From NCBI GenBank assembly GCA_902776955.1, contig CACYSG010000016.1, positions 1 to 64,000 of the forward strand: DNA of 64,000 bases. The letters run 5' to 3'. Origin of the DNA: an uncultured Bacteroidales bacterium. GTDB taxonomy: Bacteria; Bacteroidota; Bacteroidia; Bacteroidales; Muribaculaceae. The notes under the pieces are model-generated. The model was given only the letters and a program-made list of their open reading frames with translations, was not told the DNA's origin and searched no databases. Both the position numbers and the translations under genes were made by a program. This document shows positions 63,796 through 64,000 of this stretch, piece by piece. How positions within the stretch are numbered: the stretch's first letter is position 1; each line of letters opens with the position of its first letter.

Positions 63796-64000
63796 ATGAG
63801 AAAAAATCTGATTTTTGCCCTGATAGCGTTCATGGGTGCCTGCATCGTGGCTGATGCGTGCACGTCGGCTATCGTTAGCGGGAAGTTGACGGCTAACGGA
63901 AGGCTCCTTATGTGGAAAAACCGCGATACCAACGACCTGAACAACCGTGTGGAGCGCATCGTGGCTCACGACGGGTTGATGGAGTTTGTGGCGCTGTTTG
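63796..64000 (+). CDS. Ntn-hydrolase-like protein, N-terminal fragment
   Basis: 68 codons run off the window. Signal peptide MRKNLIFALIAFMGACIVADA, then CTSAIVSGKLTANGRLLMWKNRDT. A Cys directly after the signal cleavage site, followed by an Asn-Arg-Asp stretch, is typical of Ntn hydrolases of the C69/acyltransferase (choloylglycine hydrolase-like) type, in which that Cys becomes the N-terminal nucleophile. Too little is visible to name a substrate. Confidence 0.65.
   Translation, partial: MRKNLIFALIAFMGACIVADACTSAIVSGKLTANGRLLMWKNRDTNDLNNRVERIVAHDGLMEFVALF

Overview
The window looks like a chromosomal segment of a gut-type Bacteroidales bacterium, probably Muribaculaceae or Prevotellaceae. 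The evidence is several SusC/SusD pairs, C10 (streptopain-like) proteases with BspA-type leucine-rich repeats, DUF3822, a split LysO, MtgA and EttA of Bacteroidales type, and promoters of the Bacteroidetes form (TTTG, 19-21 nt, TAnnTTTG). I see no rRNA, tRNA, CRISPR array or transposase.

Layout. 0-11.6 kb: minus-strand cluster of secreted proteins: a truncated repeat protein at the edge, two C10 cysteine proteases, an M6 metalloprotease and a small lipoprotein. Three of these end in dockerin-like doublets. 11.7-14.5 kb: split lysine exporter LysO, mtgA and a lipoprotein. 14.6-20.8 kb: plus-strand gene string DUF3822-rsmD-susC-susD-Fur family. 20.9-29.6 kb: ettA, a lipoprotein, two ECF sigma factor modules with membrane partners, and a secreted GHL10 glycosidase with a dockerin-like tail. 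29.8-34.4 kb: panC, panD, ffh, a CapA-like protein and a four-helix-bundle protein, separated by short-period tandem repeats. 34.5-39.4 kb: trxB, a membrane protein and three TlpA-like paralogues in tandem, one lacking its thioredoxin domain and one lacking the resolving cysteine. 39.4-44.3 kb: a broken dsbD and an intact L-cysteine desulfidase-type gene, bracketed by two copies of an unusual mirror-symmetric multi-hairpin element. 44.4-50.4 kb: a utilization locus (susC, susD, DUF5012-like, lipid-binding lipoprotein) whose susC is frameshifted. 51.1-63.5 kb: a starch utilization locus (GH13 amylase, SusR-like regulator, SusC, SusD, SusE/F-like protein with CBM26-like modules, GH97). The right edge holds the start of an Ntn-hydrolase-like gene.

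How the genes work together. The starch locus is a full sense-bind-import-cleave set. Five secreted enzymes (two C10, M6, GHL10, GH13) share the same kind of C-terminal dockerin-like doublet, suggesting a shared way of being held at the surface. The most unusual structure is the pair of hairpin elements at 39621-39883 and 43844-44119. Each is a mirror-ordered series of about eight short hairpins with 3-4 nt loops, some carrying a second outer stem, and neither is explained by coding. Three small internal losses (one in susC, two in dsbD) also merit checking as real decay, variation or assembly faults.
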